Source: JADJPO01 sp963750395
GTDB lineage: Bacteria; Actinomycetota; Actinomycetes; Actinomycetales; Kineosporiaceae
Assembly: GCA_963750395.1 (NCBI GenBank)
Contig: CAVVQM010000007.1
Span: 1 to 64,000 of the forward strand
Reading direction: 5' to 3'
Length of the DNA: 64,000 bases
Part shown: one piece after another, positions 46,469 to 54,884 of the stretch
Numbering within the stretch: the first letter of the stretch is position 1
Layout: every line of letters begins with the position of its first letter
Made by a program: the position numbers and the translations under genes
The notes under the pieces: model-generated
Told to the model about the DNA's origin: nothing
Database searches by the model: none
Seen by the model: only the letters and a program-made list of their open reading frames with translations

Positions 46469-47878
46469 ATGGACATCATGACGAATCACGACGGTGACCA
46501 GTTCGACCTCGCCGACCGCCAGGCCCTGCGCCGGGTCGCGGGGCTGTCGACCGAGCTGTCGGACGTCACCGAGGTCGAGTACCGGCGGCTGCGCCTGGAG
46601 CGCGTCGTGCTGGCCGGTCTGGCCGGTCCGGGCGCCGTCGAGGACGCCGAGATCTCCCTTCGGGAGTTGGCCCTGCTCGCCGAGACCGCCGGCTCCGCGG
46701 TGCTGGACGGCGTGCTGCAGCGGCGCGAGAACCCCGATCCGGGGACCTGGCTCGGGTCGGGCAAGGCGGCCGACCTGCGCGAGGTGGTCGCCGCCACCGG
46801 GGCGGACACCGTGATCTGCGACGGCGACCTCTCACCGTCCCAGCGCCGCGGCCTCGAGGACGTGGTCAAGGTCAAGGTGATCGACCGGACGGCGCTGATC
46901 CTGGACATCTTCGCCCAGCACGCGAAGTCCAAGGAGGGCAAGGCTCAGGTCGAACTCGCCCAGCTGGAGTACCTGCTGCCCCGTCTGCGCGGCTGGGGTG
47001 AGTCGATGTCCCGGCAGGCCGGTGGACGGGTGGCCGGTGGTGAGGGCATCGGCTCGCGTGGTCCCGGTGAGACGAAGATCGAACTGGACCGGCGCCGGAT
47101 CCGCACCCGGATGGCCCGGCTGCGCCGTCAGATCGCGAGTATGAAGACCGCCCGGGTGACCATGCGGGACAGCCGGCGCCGCAACGCCGTCCCGAGCGTG
47201 GTGATCGCCGGGTACACCAACGCGGGCAAGTCCAGCCTGCTCAACCGGCTCACCGGGGCGGGCGCGCTGGTCCAGGACGCCCTGTTCGCCACCCTCGACC
47301 CGACCGTGCGCCGGGCGATCACCCCGGACGGACGCGAGTTCACCCTGGCCGACACGGTCGGGTTCGTCCGCCAACTGCCCCACCAGCTGGTCGAGGCGTT
47401 CCGTTCCACCCTCGAGGAGTGCGCCGCGGCCGACCTGGTGCTGCACGTGGTCGACGGCAGCCATCCCGACCCCGAGGGCCAGCTCGCCGCGGTCCGCGAG
47501 GTGCTCCTCGAGGTGGGTGCCGTCGACGTCCCGGAGCTGGTCGTGGTGAACAAGGCCGATGTCGCCGACCCCGAGGTGGTCGACCGGCTGCTTCTGAAAC
47601 AGCCTCGGGCGGTGGCGGTCTCCGCGCGCACAGGTGCCGGCATCGAGGAACTGATCAGCGAGATCTCCCAGGCGCTGCCCCGCCCGGACGTCGAGGTCGA
47701 CGTGCTCGTCCCGTTCCGTCGCGGCGACCTGGTCAATCGCGTGCACACCGAGGGGGAGGTGCTGACCGAGGAGCACACCGCCGACGGAACCCGGCTGCAC
47801 GCGCGGGTGCACGCGGCGCTGGCGGCCGAACTCGGCAGTGAGCAGGCCGGGGCGCCCGAACCCGTTGCGGAGGCATAG
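46469..47878 (+). CDS. hflX: Ribosome-associated GTPase HflX
   Basis: HflX splits stalled or heat-damaged ribosomes. The 469-residue protein has the N-terminal HflX domain with IDRTALILDIFAQHAKSKEG and the glycine-rich GRRGPGE-like stretch (SRGPGETKIELDRRRI), then the GTPase domain: G1 GYTNAGKSSLLNRL near residue 248, G3 DTVGF, G4 NKAD. The start could be 46469 or the ATG nine bases later. In mycobacteria hflX follows dapF in the same way. dinG starts nine bases after its stop. Confidence 0.97.
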   Translation: MDIMTNHDGDQFDLADRQALRRVAGLSTELSDVTEVEYRRLRLERVVLAGLAGPGAVEDAEISLRELALLAETAGSAVLDGVLQRRENPDPGTWLGSGKAADLREVVAATGADTVICDGDLSPSQRRGLEDVVKVKVIDRTALILDIFAQHAKSKEGKAQVELAQLEYLLPRLRGWGESMSRQAGGRVAGGEGIGSRGPGETKIELDRRRIRTRMARLRRQIASMKTARVTMRDSRRRNAVPSVVIAGYTNAGKSSLLNRLTGAGALVQDALFATLDPTVRRAITPDGREFTLADTVGFVRQLPHQLVEAFRSTLEECAAADLVLHVVDGSHPDPEGQLAAVREVLLEVGAVDVPELVVVNKADVADPEVVDRLLLKQPRAVAVSARTGAGIEELISEISQALPRPDVEVDVLVPFRRGDLVNRVHTEGEVLTEEHTADGTRLHARVHAALAAELGSEQAGAPEPVAEA

Positions 47879-47887
47879 GCTCCTCAG

Positions 47888-49964
47888 GTGAACGAGGACA
47901 GCCGACGGGACGATCACGGTCGGCGGACCGCGTCCCTGCTGGCGGCCGCGGTCGGCGCGATCGGGGGGACCTCCCGGCCCGGTCAGGGCGAGATGGCCGG
48001 CGCCGTCGCCCGGGCCATGGACGACGGGGAGCACCTGCTGGTCCAGGCAGGCACCGGCACGGGCAAGTCCCTGGCGTATCTGGTGCCGGCGATCGAGCAG
48101 GCGATCTTCTCCGGCCGCCCGGTGGTGGTCTCCACGGCGACGCTGGCACTGCAGGCTCAAGTGGTCGAACGCGACCTGCCCAGACTGGCCGATGCCCTGG
48201 AGCCACTCCTGGGCCGGCGCCCGACCTGGCAACTGGTGAAGGGCCGCGCCAACTACGTCTGCCGGCACAAGCTGGACGGCGGCTACCCCGTCGAGGAGGA
48301 GACCCTCTTCGACGCGCCGGCCGAGCAGTCCTCGCCGGCACGGTCGTCCGGTCGGCCCTGCTCCGACGTCCCGGCTCGGTCGGCAGGTGATCCGGCTGCG
48401 GGACTGGGCCGAGCAGACGACGACCGGTGATCGCGACGAGTTGGTGCCCGGGGTCGGCGAGCAGGCCTGGCGCCAGGTCTCGGTGAGCGCCCGGGACTGC
48501 CTCGGCGCCGGATCCTGCCCGCAGGCCTCGAGCTGCTTCTGCGAGGGCGCCCGACATCGGGCCCGCGACGTGGACATCGTGGTCACCAACCACGCGATCG
48601 TCGCGATCGACGCCTTCGAGGGGCACGCGTTGCTGCCGGAGCACGACGTGCTCGTGCTGGACGAGGCGCATGAGCTGGTGGACCGGGTCACCTCGGTGGT
48701 CACCAAGGAGCTGAGCGTGTCCGCGGTAGAGATCGCCGCGCGGCGGGTGCGCGGTCTCGGGGTGACGACCGAGACCCTGGACGACGCGGCCGCCCTGCTC
48801 GGCGCGGCCATGGAGGTCAGCGAGCCAGGCCGGATGACGCGCCTGGATCAGCAGCTGCTCGCCGCCCTGGCCGCCGTCCGCGACGCCGCGCGGGAGGTGA
48901 CCACAGCTCTCAAGGAGGGCGCCCGCCCCGGTCAGCCCGATGCCGGACGGCAGGTCGCCCGATCGGCGGTGGGCGAACTGTTCACGACGGCCGAACGGAT
49001 GGTCGCCGCGGACGGGGCCACCCGCGAGGGCGGGCTGGACGTGCTCTGGTTCGTCCGCACCGGGACCCCGGAGCGTGGCATCCGAGCCACTCTGCACGTG
49101 GCCCCGATGTCGGTGGCGACCGCCCTGGCCGAGCGGGTGTTCGGTGACCGGACCGTGATCGCCACCTCGGCCACGCTGACCGTGGGCGGCACGTTCGAGG
49201 CGACCGCCCGGTCCATGGGGCTGGTCTCCGGCACCGGGGCCGAGTGGCGCGGACTGGACGTCGGCAGCCCGTTCGACTATCCGCGCCAGGGGATCCTCTA
49301 CGTGGCGAGGCACCTGCCCCCACCCGGCCGGGACGGTCTGGGGGAGCCGATGCTCGAGGAGATGGCCGCTCTCGTCCGGGCTGCGGGCGGGCGGACCCTG
49401 GGCCTGTTCTCCTCGCGGAGGGCCGCCGAGACCGCGGCGGAGCAGTTGCGCGATCGCCTGGACGTCCCGGTCCTGTGCCAGGGTGACGACACCACCGCCG
49501 CGCTGGTGCGCTCCTTCGCTGCCGACGAGCGGACCTGCCTGTTCGGGACCCTGTCCCTCTGGCAGGGCGTCGACGTGCCGGGTGACGCCTGCCGGTTGGT
49601 CCTGGTGGACCGGATCCCCTTCCCGCGGCCGGACGATCCGCTGGGCAGCGCCCGGCAGGAGGCCGTGGCCCGGGCGGGCGGGAACGCCTTCATGGCGGTG
49701 GCCGCCAGTCATGCCGCGCTCCTGCTCGCCCAGGGTGTCGGCCGGCTGATCCGCAGCGGCGATGACCGGGGCGTGGTCGCCGTCCTGGACTCGCGTCTGG
49801 CCACCGCCCGCTACGCGGGCTACCTTCGCGCCTCGCTGCCGCCCTTCTGGTCGACGACCGACCGGGACGTCGTGCTCGGTGCCCTGAACCGGTTGGACGG
49901 CCGGTCGGACGGCGAGGCCCGCTCCGCCGGGCAGGCGGTCAGTCCCGTGCCCGCCGGGGGCTGA
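47888..49964 (+). CDS. dinG: ATP-dependent DNA helicase DinG/XPD type (frame interrupted)
   Basis: Reads as ~691 residues. Walker A is QAGTGTGKSLAY near residue 52 in the first frame; the second frame has the FeS-domain Cys (CLGAGSCPQASSCFC), DEAH box VLDEAHEL and C-terminal helicase motifs (LFGTLSLWQGVDVPG; QGVGRLIRS). The two frames join somewhere within 48330-48385 through one extra base; that part is variable linker. XPD/DinG helicases unwind 5' overhang and R-loop substrates. GTG start close behind hflX. No LexA box is evident upstream. Confidence 0.88.
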
Positions 49965-50014
49965 GCGCCGCCGGGTGCACCACCCGCTGCGGGGCCGGTG
50001 CGCGTCGCGCCGGC

Positions 50015-50962
50015 TCAGAGGATGCTGGCGGACTCCTGCAGCGCGTCCAGGACCGCCTCGACCGCGGGGAGCCGGGCCAGATCGGCGGTGGTCGCCGCGA
50101 AGACCGTCCGGGGCGCCACGCCGCCGACCGTGCGGACCATCACGCCGGGCTGCCGAGCGGCGGTGGCGCTGGTCAGCCCGGGCAGCAGGGTCACGCCCAG
50201 CCCCGCCGCGACGAAGGCCAGGGTGGCCACGTAGTCGTCGGTGCCGAAGATGATCTCGGGGCTGAAACCGGCTGCCTCGCAGGCGGACACCACGTTGTCA
50301 CGGCAGCTCGGGCATCCCGTGATCCACGGCGTGTCCGCCAGGTCGCGCAGGTGCAGCCGGCGTTTCTGGCTGCGCGGGTCGTTCTCGCCCATGACCAGAA
50401 CGCTGGTATCCGTGAGCAGGTAGCGGCGATGCAGGCCGTCCTGCTGCTCGCCCGCCCATCGGGCGCCCGAGGTCCGGCGGCTGGTGGCGGCCGAGGCCTC
50501 GGTGTACTCGAAGGCGATCACGACGTCGCACTCGCCCTCGCGGAGGCGGTCGAGGGAGTCCGGCGGTTCCGCCTCGCTGAAGGAGACCTCCAGGCCCGGA
50601 GCGTGCTCGCGCAGGCCGGCCAGGGCCGGCGGCACCACCGTGGCCGAGGCCGACGGGAAGGAACTGAGCCGAACCCGGCCCGAGGTGAGCGCGCCCAGGG
50701 CGGTGACCTCGCGTTCGGCGGCGTCCACGGCCGCGGCCACGTAGGCGCCGTGGCGCGCCAGGACGGCGCCGGCCTCGGTGAGCCGGACCCCGCGCGCATG
50801 ACGTTCGAGTACCGGCATGCCCAGACGCCGCTCGAGTCTGCGCACGTGCTGGCTGACGGCAGGCTGGGTGTACCCGAGCGTGGCCGCCGCGCCGGTGATC
50901 GTGCCCTGGTCCGCGATCGCACGGAGCAGACGGAGCGAGGTGACGTCGATCGCCTGAGGCAT
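50015..50962 (-). CDS. LysR-family transcription regulator
   Basis: A 315-residue LysR protein. The N-terminal helix-turn-helix (residues ~3-60) reads LRLLRAIADQGTITGAAATL and QPAVSQHVRRLERRLG; the C-terminal part is the two-lobed inducer domain. It is divergent from the class V aminotransferase gene, 72 bases away, and a nested palindrome between them is a likely operator, so it probably controls that gene. Cys residues in ITGCPSCRDN are an unusual pair within the inducer domain and could sense thiols or metal. Confidence 0.92.
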   Translation of the reverse strand: MPQAIDVTSLRLLRAIADQGTITGAAATLGYTQPAVSQHVRRLERRLGMPVLERHARGVRLTEAGAVLARHGAYVAAAVDAAEREVTALGALTSGRVRLSSFPSASATVVPPALAGLREHAPGLEVSFSEAEPPDSLDRLREGECDVVIAFEYTEASAATSRRTSGARWAGEQQDGLHRRYLLTDTSVLVMGENDPRSQKRRLHLRDLADTPWITGCPSCRDNVVSACEAAGFSPEIIFGTDDYVATLAFVAAGLGVTLLPGLTSATAARQPGVMVRTVGGVAPRTVFAATTADLARLPAVEAVLDALQESASIL

Positions 50963-50973
50963 AGCGGAATGTT

Positions 50974-51006
50974 ATGCCATGGTGGACTGATTCACCGTTG
51001 TGGCAT
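50974..51006. promoter_or_regulatory. Nested dyad between LysR gene and aminotransferase
   Basis: ATGCCA (50974-50979) and TGGCAT (51001-51006) are inverted copies; inside them GGTG (50981-50984) and CACC (50993-50996) form a second inverted pair. A single LysR-type operator for the divergent genes is the likely role. Sequence facts are direct; regulation is inferred. Confidence 0.5.
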
Positions 51007-51034
51007 CGCCTGGGGTTGGCCGAGGATGGACCGC

Positions 51035-52132
51035 ATGGCGATGACTCTGCCGGGCGCGACGCCCGGCCCGACGGACACGGCGCCCGGCCGTGTCGGCACC
51101 TTCACCGACCTTCAGGCCGCATTCGACCGCGTGCCCGGATACCTCAACACCGCGAGCATGGGCCTGCCACCGCGGGCCGCCGTGGAGGCGATGTCGGCGG
51201 ACCTGCGCGCGTGGCAGCAGGGGCGTCGCGGACCGACGGACTACGACGAGCCGGTGGCGGCGGCCCGGGCCGCGTACGCCCGCCTGGTCGGGGTCGACCC
51301 GGCCTCGGTCGCTGTGGGAGCGCAGGTCTCGGCCATGCTGGCACCGGTGGCCGCCTCGGTGCCGGACGGTGGCCGGGTGGTGCTGCCGATCGGCGACTTC
51401 ACCTCGGTGGTCTTCCCCTTCCTGGTGCAGCGGGACCGAGGCGTGCGCGTCGACCAGGTGCCGCTGGACGCCCTGGCGGACCATCTCGACGACGACACCG
51501 ACCTGGTGGCCTTCTCGCTGGTGGCCTCGGCCGACGGACGCGTCGCGGACACCGAGGCGATCACCCGCGCCTGCGCCCGGCACGCGGTGCTGAGCGTGTG
51601 CGACGTGACTCAGGCGGCCGGCTGGCTGCCCGTTCGGGCGGACCGCTTCGATGTGACCGTCTGCGCGGCCTACAAGTGGTTGTGCAGCCCCCGTGGGGTC
51701 GGCTTCGCGACCGTGGCCGAGTCGATCCGGGACCGGCTGCGGCCGGTGTCGGCCGGGTGGTATGCCGGGGAGCGGGTCTGGGACTCGATCTATGGGCCGG
51801 GCATGCAGCTGGCCCGGAGCGCTCGCAGGTTCGATGTGTCGCCGGCCTGGTCGGCCTGGATCGGCGCCGCCGTCACGCTGCCCCTCCTCGCCGACACCGA
51901 TGAGCAGGCGCGCCATGACCACGCCGTGGGCCTGGCCTCCCGGGTGCGGCGATCCGCCGGGCTGGCCGAAACCGGATCGGCGATCGTGGCCCTGCCCGAT
52001 CCCGGGGGCCTCATCGCCGGACGGTTGACCGAAGCCGGGTACCGCTACGCGCTGCGGGCCGGCCAGGTGAGGCTCGCCTTCCACATCACCAACGACGAGA
52101 CGGACGTCGACGAGGTCCTGGGCGCGTTGTGA
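51035..52132 (+). CDS. Class V aminotransferase (cysteine desulfurase-like fold)
   Basis: A 365-residue PLP enzyme of class V. The N-terminal YLNTASMGLPPRAAVEAM and the PLP-Lys motif AAYKWLCSPRGVGF with Lys214 identify the family; SVCDVTQAAGWLPV carries the Asp and Gln that hold PLP. Relatives include cysteine desulfurases, isopenicillin-N epimerase-like enzymes and serine-pyruvate aminotransferases; the active-site Cys loop of desulfurases is not evident. Start at 51035 is chosen from a GAGG site nine bases upstream. The LysR neighbour probably regulates it. Substrate unknown. Confidence 0.85.
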   Translation: MAMTLPGATPGPTDTAPGRVGTFTDLQAAFDRVPGYLNTASMGLPPRAAVEAMSADLRAWQQGRRGPTDYDEPVAAARAAYARLVGVDPASVAVGAQVSAMLAPVAASVPDGGRVVLPIGDFTSVVFPFLVQRDRGVRVDQVPLDALADHLDDDTDLVAFSLVASADGRVADTEAITRACARHAVLSVCDVTQAAGWLPVRADRFDVTVCAAYKWLCSPRGVGFATVAESIRDRLRPVSAGWYAGERVWDSIYGPGMQLARSARRFDVSPAWSAWIGAAVTLPLLADTDEQARHDHAVGLASRVRRSAGLAETGSAIVALPDPGGLIAGRLTEAGYRYALRAGQVRLAFHITNDETDVDEVLGAL

Positions 52133-52138
52133 GCGGAC

Positions 52139-52381
52139 TCAGACCCCGATCGAGATCCGGACGGCGCTGGTCAGCTGGGCGTAGGTGTCCACGCCGTCGA
52201 AGAAGTCGTCGGGAAAGCGCACATCCAGCTCGTCTCCGACCGCTGAGATCAGGCGGACGGCGACGTCGTCGTCCACCCCGAGATCCACGAGCAGTCGCTC
52301 GCCGGTCAGTTCGGTGGGAGGGACGTCGAGGTGGGCGGCGACGACCGTGCGTACCGTCTGGTCGAGGTGTGGTTCCTGCAC
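52139..52381 (-). CDS. Acyl-carrier-protein-like protein lacking the phosphopantetheine serine
   Basis: An 80-residue protein with the ACP four-helix pattern: DQTVRTVVAAHLDV, LLVDLGVDDDVAVRLISAVGDELDVRFPDD and a last helix. In true ACPs the second helix begins D-S-L with Ser carrying phosphopantetheine; here the segment reads LGVDDDVAV and no Ser is present. So it probably cannot be modified as a carrier. The GTG start at 52381 has GAGGAG eight bases upstream. It stands alone between an aminotransferase and lexA, without fatty acid or polyketide genes. Confidence 0.65.
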   Translation of the reverse strand: MQEPHLDQTVRTVVAAHLDVPPTELTGERLLVDLGVDDDVAVRLISAVGDELDVRFPDDFFDGVDTYAQLTSAVRISIGV

Positions 52382-52474
52382 CTGGCGAACTCCTCGGTCT
52401 GTGACCAGGCCCACGGGCCGGGCCACGTAGCGGGTGTCAGCGGCAGAGCCTAGCCGCGCAGCGTCCCTGTGCGC

Positions 52475-53200
52475 TCAGATCCGGCGCAGGACGGCCACGA
52501 CCCGCCCCAGAATGGTCGCCTCGTCGCCGGGGATGGGCTCGTAGGCCGGGTTCTGCGGGAGCAGCCAGACGTGGCCGTCGCGACGCCGGAAGGTCTTCAC
52601 CGTGGCCTCGTTGTCCAGCATGGCCGCGACGATCTCTCCGTTGTCGGCGACCGGCTGCTGGCGGACGACGACCCAGTCGCCGTCGCAGATGGCTGCCTCG
52701 ATCATGGAGTCGCCGACGACCTTGAGCAGGAACAGCTGGCCGTCCCCGACCAGCTGGCGGGGGAGGGGGAACACCTCCTCGACCGCCTGCTCGGCCAGGA
52801 TCGGGCCGCCGGCCGCGATCCGGCCCACCACCGGCACGTAGGACGGCGCCGGCCGGGCCTCGCCGACATCGGTCGGGTCGATCTCGTGCGGATCACCGGG
52901 GCGGGTCGGCGACTGCCCGGGCAGGGTCACCTCGATGGCGCGGGGCCGGTTCGGGTCCCTGCGCAGGTAGCCCTTCCGCTCCAGTGCCGTGAGTTGGTGG
53001 GCGACACTGCTGGGGCTGGTCAGCCCGACCGCCTCGCCGATCTCGCGCATGCTGGGGGGATAGCCGCGGCGTTCGATCGAGTCGCGGATGGTCTCCAGGA
53101 CGAGTCGCTGGCGGTTCGTCAGCCCGTCACCCCCGGCCGGTCCGTCCGGCATCGTGTGCACCTCGCCCAGATCCTGCCCGTCCTTGCTCCGTGCGGCCAT
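52475..53200 (-). CDS. lexA: SOS repressor LexA
   Basis: A 241-residue repressor. The winged helix (TNRQRLVLETIRDSIERRG ... GLTSPSSVAHQLTALE) is followed by the S24 autoprotease domain: cleavage site Ala-Gly in IAAGGPI, Ser in GDSMIEAAICDGD and Lys in ATVKTFRR. The start at 53200 follows a GGGAGGG site seven bases upstream; a longer reading exists but is unlikely. A LexA box lies 78 bases upstream, so lexA represses itself, and it shares this site with the divergent LysM gene. Confidence 0.96.
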   Translation of the reverse strand: MAARSKDGQDLGEVHTMPDGPAGGDGLTNRQRLVLETIRDSIERRGYPPSMREIGEAVGLTSPSSVAHQLTALERKGYLRRDPNRPRAIEVTLPGQSPTRPGDPHEIDPTDVGEARPAPSYVPVVGRIAAGGPILAEQAVEEVFPLPRQLVGDGQLFLLKVVGDSMIEAAICDGDWVVVRQQPVADNGEIVAAMLDNEATVKTFRRRDGHVWLLPQNPAYEPIPGDEATILGRVVAVLRRI

Positions 53201-53277
53201 CGGCCAGCCCTCCCGCTCATCGGCGCCATCCGTGGGTGGTGGTTCGCCTTGAACCCTAGGACGAACCGCGACACGTT

Positions 53278-53293
53278 TCAAACATATGTTCGA
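53278..53293. promoter_or_regulatory. LexA (SOS) box between lexA and the LysM gene
   Basis: TCAAACATATGTTCGA matches TCGAAC-N4-GTTCGA with one mismatch, and has the common actinobacterial core AACATATGTT. It lies between the two divergent genes and can govern both. Confidence 0.9.
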
Positions 53294-53453
53294 GGTGTCT
53301 CGACTCTGTCGGTGCCCGGTGATAGACGTTTGGACATGCGTTCGATCGAACCCGTGTACGACGATGCCGTCGCTGTCAGAGCGCCGGCCAGTCGTCGCTG
53401 TCCGGGTCGATCACTTCCCCGTTCGCGGCACCCCTCGTCCTGCGGAGGCGATG

Positions 53454-53906
53454 ATGTCCACTTTGACCGATGTCCGGCTCGAGAGTTCGATCCTCCTCCC
53501 TCCTCCTCTCCTCCCTCTCCGTCGTCCCGGGCGCAGCCGTCCCTGACCTCACCCGCGGGTGCCGGCGGGGATCGCGTCGCCGAGCCGCCGGCGCTGCGGC
53601 TGACCCGGCGTGGACGGCTGGTGCTGCGGCTGGGTGCCCTCCTCCTGACCGTCGCGCTGATCTGCTCGGCCCTGCTGGTCGGGGTCCTGCTCGGTTCGGG
53701 CACGGCCTCTGGCGCCGATCAGGCCCGGCCGTTGCCGGTGGTGGAGCACGTGGTCGCACCCGGCGAGACCCTCTGGCAGATCGCACGAGCGGGTCAGCCC
53801 TCAGGAGGACACGCGTGACGTCGTGCTGCGGATCGTCGCCGCGAACGACCTCGGCGGCGCCAACGTCATCGCCGGCACCCGCCTGATCGTGCCCCTCCCG
53901 TCCTGA
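53454..53906 (+). CDS. LysM-domain membrane protein, possible SOS division inhibitor (frame interrupted twice)
   Basis: Conserved parts are an N-terminal basic segment LRLTRRGRLVLRLG, a membrane helix, and a LysM domain starting VEHVVAPGETLWQIA and ending IAGTRLIVPLPS. The LysM domain is split at GGG 53791-53793; with two G it reads IARAVSPQEDTRDVVLRIVAAND. The upstream start (ATG 53454, GGAGG five bases before) is in another frame, so a second break must lie in the CT-rich stretch ~53485-53525; a start at 53336 in the later frame is an alternative. With both repaired the product is ~150 residues. Divergent from lexA, as are Rv2719c (ChiZ) and B. subtilis yneA, which restrain division. Confidence 0.72.
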
Positions 53907-54280
53907 GCAGGTTCGCCCTTCCGGTCGCATTCACCCGGCGTCGAGCATCCGCGGATCCGGCGGACATCGGCCGCCCTCGACGGTGACGGTCTGCTCATCG
54001 CTGCTAGAGGGGCTCGCCACCCGGGGACCGGACGGTGGCAGAGCGTGCCATGGGGCCCGTCGGGCGAATGGCATTCGGATGGCTCGGCGGCGTGTCGCGG
54101 CTTGCGCACCGGTGGTGCCCCGGCCTAGCGTTCACCCCAACATCTAGTAGTTACAAGGATGTAAGCTATCCACATGTAGTCCCCAGACTCATCCCCAGAA
54201 CGTGACGGCCCGGTGCACAGGTCATCCCCAGGCCCGTCCACAGCCGCCCGTTCCGGGCCACCGAGAAGGAGTCGTTCGTC
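53907..54280. other. Intergenic region upstream of nrdR
   Basis: 374 bases without a gene. The first ~230 show no pattern I can assign. The last ~145 hold the NrdR-box pair (listed separately) and a C-rich leader with CCCCAG repeats to the nrdR start. A TATCCACA sequence at 54167-54174 resembles a DnaA box but overlaps the second NrdR box. Confidence 0.6.
54138..54183. promoter_or_regulatory. Tandem NrdR-box-like elements
   Basis: ACATCTAGTAG (54140-54150) and ACATGTAGTCC (54172-54182) are similar 11-base elements 32 bases apart, three DNA turns, which is the arrangement expected for NrdR boxes in ribonucleotide reductase promoters. They lie ~100-140 bases upstream of nrdR itself. This predicts autoregulation of nrdR-nrdJ. 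The consensus match is partial, so moderate confidence. Confidence 0.6.
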
Positions 54281-54754
54281 GTGTTCTGTCCGTTCTGTCG
54301 CAACGTCGACTCCCGTGTGGTCGACTCGCGCACCACCGAGGACGGCACGGCGATCCGGCGGCGCCGGCAATGCCCCGAGTGCAACCGGCGTTTCAGCACC
54401 GTGGAGACCGCGAGCCTGACCGTGGTGAAGCGCTCCGGTGCGACCGAGCCGTTCAGTCGGGCGAAGATCATCTCCGGCGTGCGCAAGGCCTGCCAGGGCC
54501 GGCCCGTCGGAGAGGACGACCTGGCCCTGCTCGCGCAGCGCGTCGAGGAGTCGCTGAGGTCCACGGGGGCCGCACAGATCGAGGCCCACGAGGTCGGCCT
54601 CAGCATCCTCGGCCCGTTGCGGGAACTGGACGAGGTCGCCTACCTGCGCTTCGCCAGCGTCTATCAGGCCTTCGAGTCCCTGGAGGACTTCGAGGCCGCG
54701 ATCGCCGTGCTGCGCGCGGATCGCGTGCCCGTCGTGAGCGATCCGGCCACCTAG
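54281..54754 (+). CDS. nrdR: Transcriptional repressor NrdR
   Basis: NrdR senses ATP/dATP and represses ribonucleotide reductase genes. The 157-residue protein has an N-terminal zinc ribbon (CPFC ... CPEC) followed by the ATP-cone domain (VVKRSGATEPFSRAKIISGV, FASVYQAFESLEDFE). Full length. The start is a GTG with AAGGAG about ten bases upstream. nrdJ is next on the same strand, and a tandem NrdR-box pair is upstream. Confidence 0.97.
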   Translation: MFCPFCRNVDSRVVDSRTTEDGTAIRRRRQCPECNRRFSTVETASLTVVKRSGATEPFSRAKIISGVRKACQGRPVGEDDLALLAQRVEESLRSTGAAQIEAHEVGLSILGPLRELDEVAYLRFASVYQAFESLEDFEAAIAVLRADRVPVVSDPAT

Positions 54755-54757
54755 ACC

Positions 54758-54799
54758 CCCGTCGGCGGCGCCGCTGGGGAAGGTCGCGCCGCCGACGGG
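54758..54799 (+). promoter_or_regulatory. GC-rich stem-loop and ACCACCGAA repeats between nrdR and nrdJ
   Basis: CCCGTCGGCGGCGC (54758-54771) pairs perfectly with 54786-54799 around a 14-base loop. No T run follows. After it come four near copies of ACCACCGAAC (from 54801, 54824, 54835 and 54848), an almost G-free tract up to nrdJ. It may be an attenuator, a processing site or an mRNA end-stabiliser separating nrdR and nrdJ expression. Confidence 0.5.
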
Positions 54800-54884
54800 T
54801 ACCACCGAACCACCAACAGCCGGACCACCGAACGACCACCGACCAGGACCACCGAAGAACCGTCGTCACCGTGAGGGAGCAGAC

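Noticed and set aside
53340..53351. Palindrome GTTCGATCGAAC near the LexA box.
   Set aside because: LexA needs GAAC-N4-GTTC; here the half-sites are in the reverse order, so it is not an SOS box.
54167..54174. TATCCACA as a DnaA box.
   Set aside because: Only one such site, one mismatch from the consensus, and it overlaps the NrdR-box pair.
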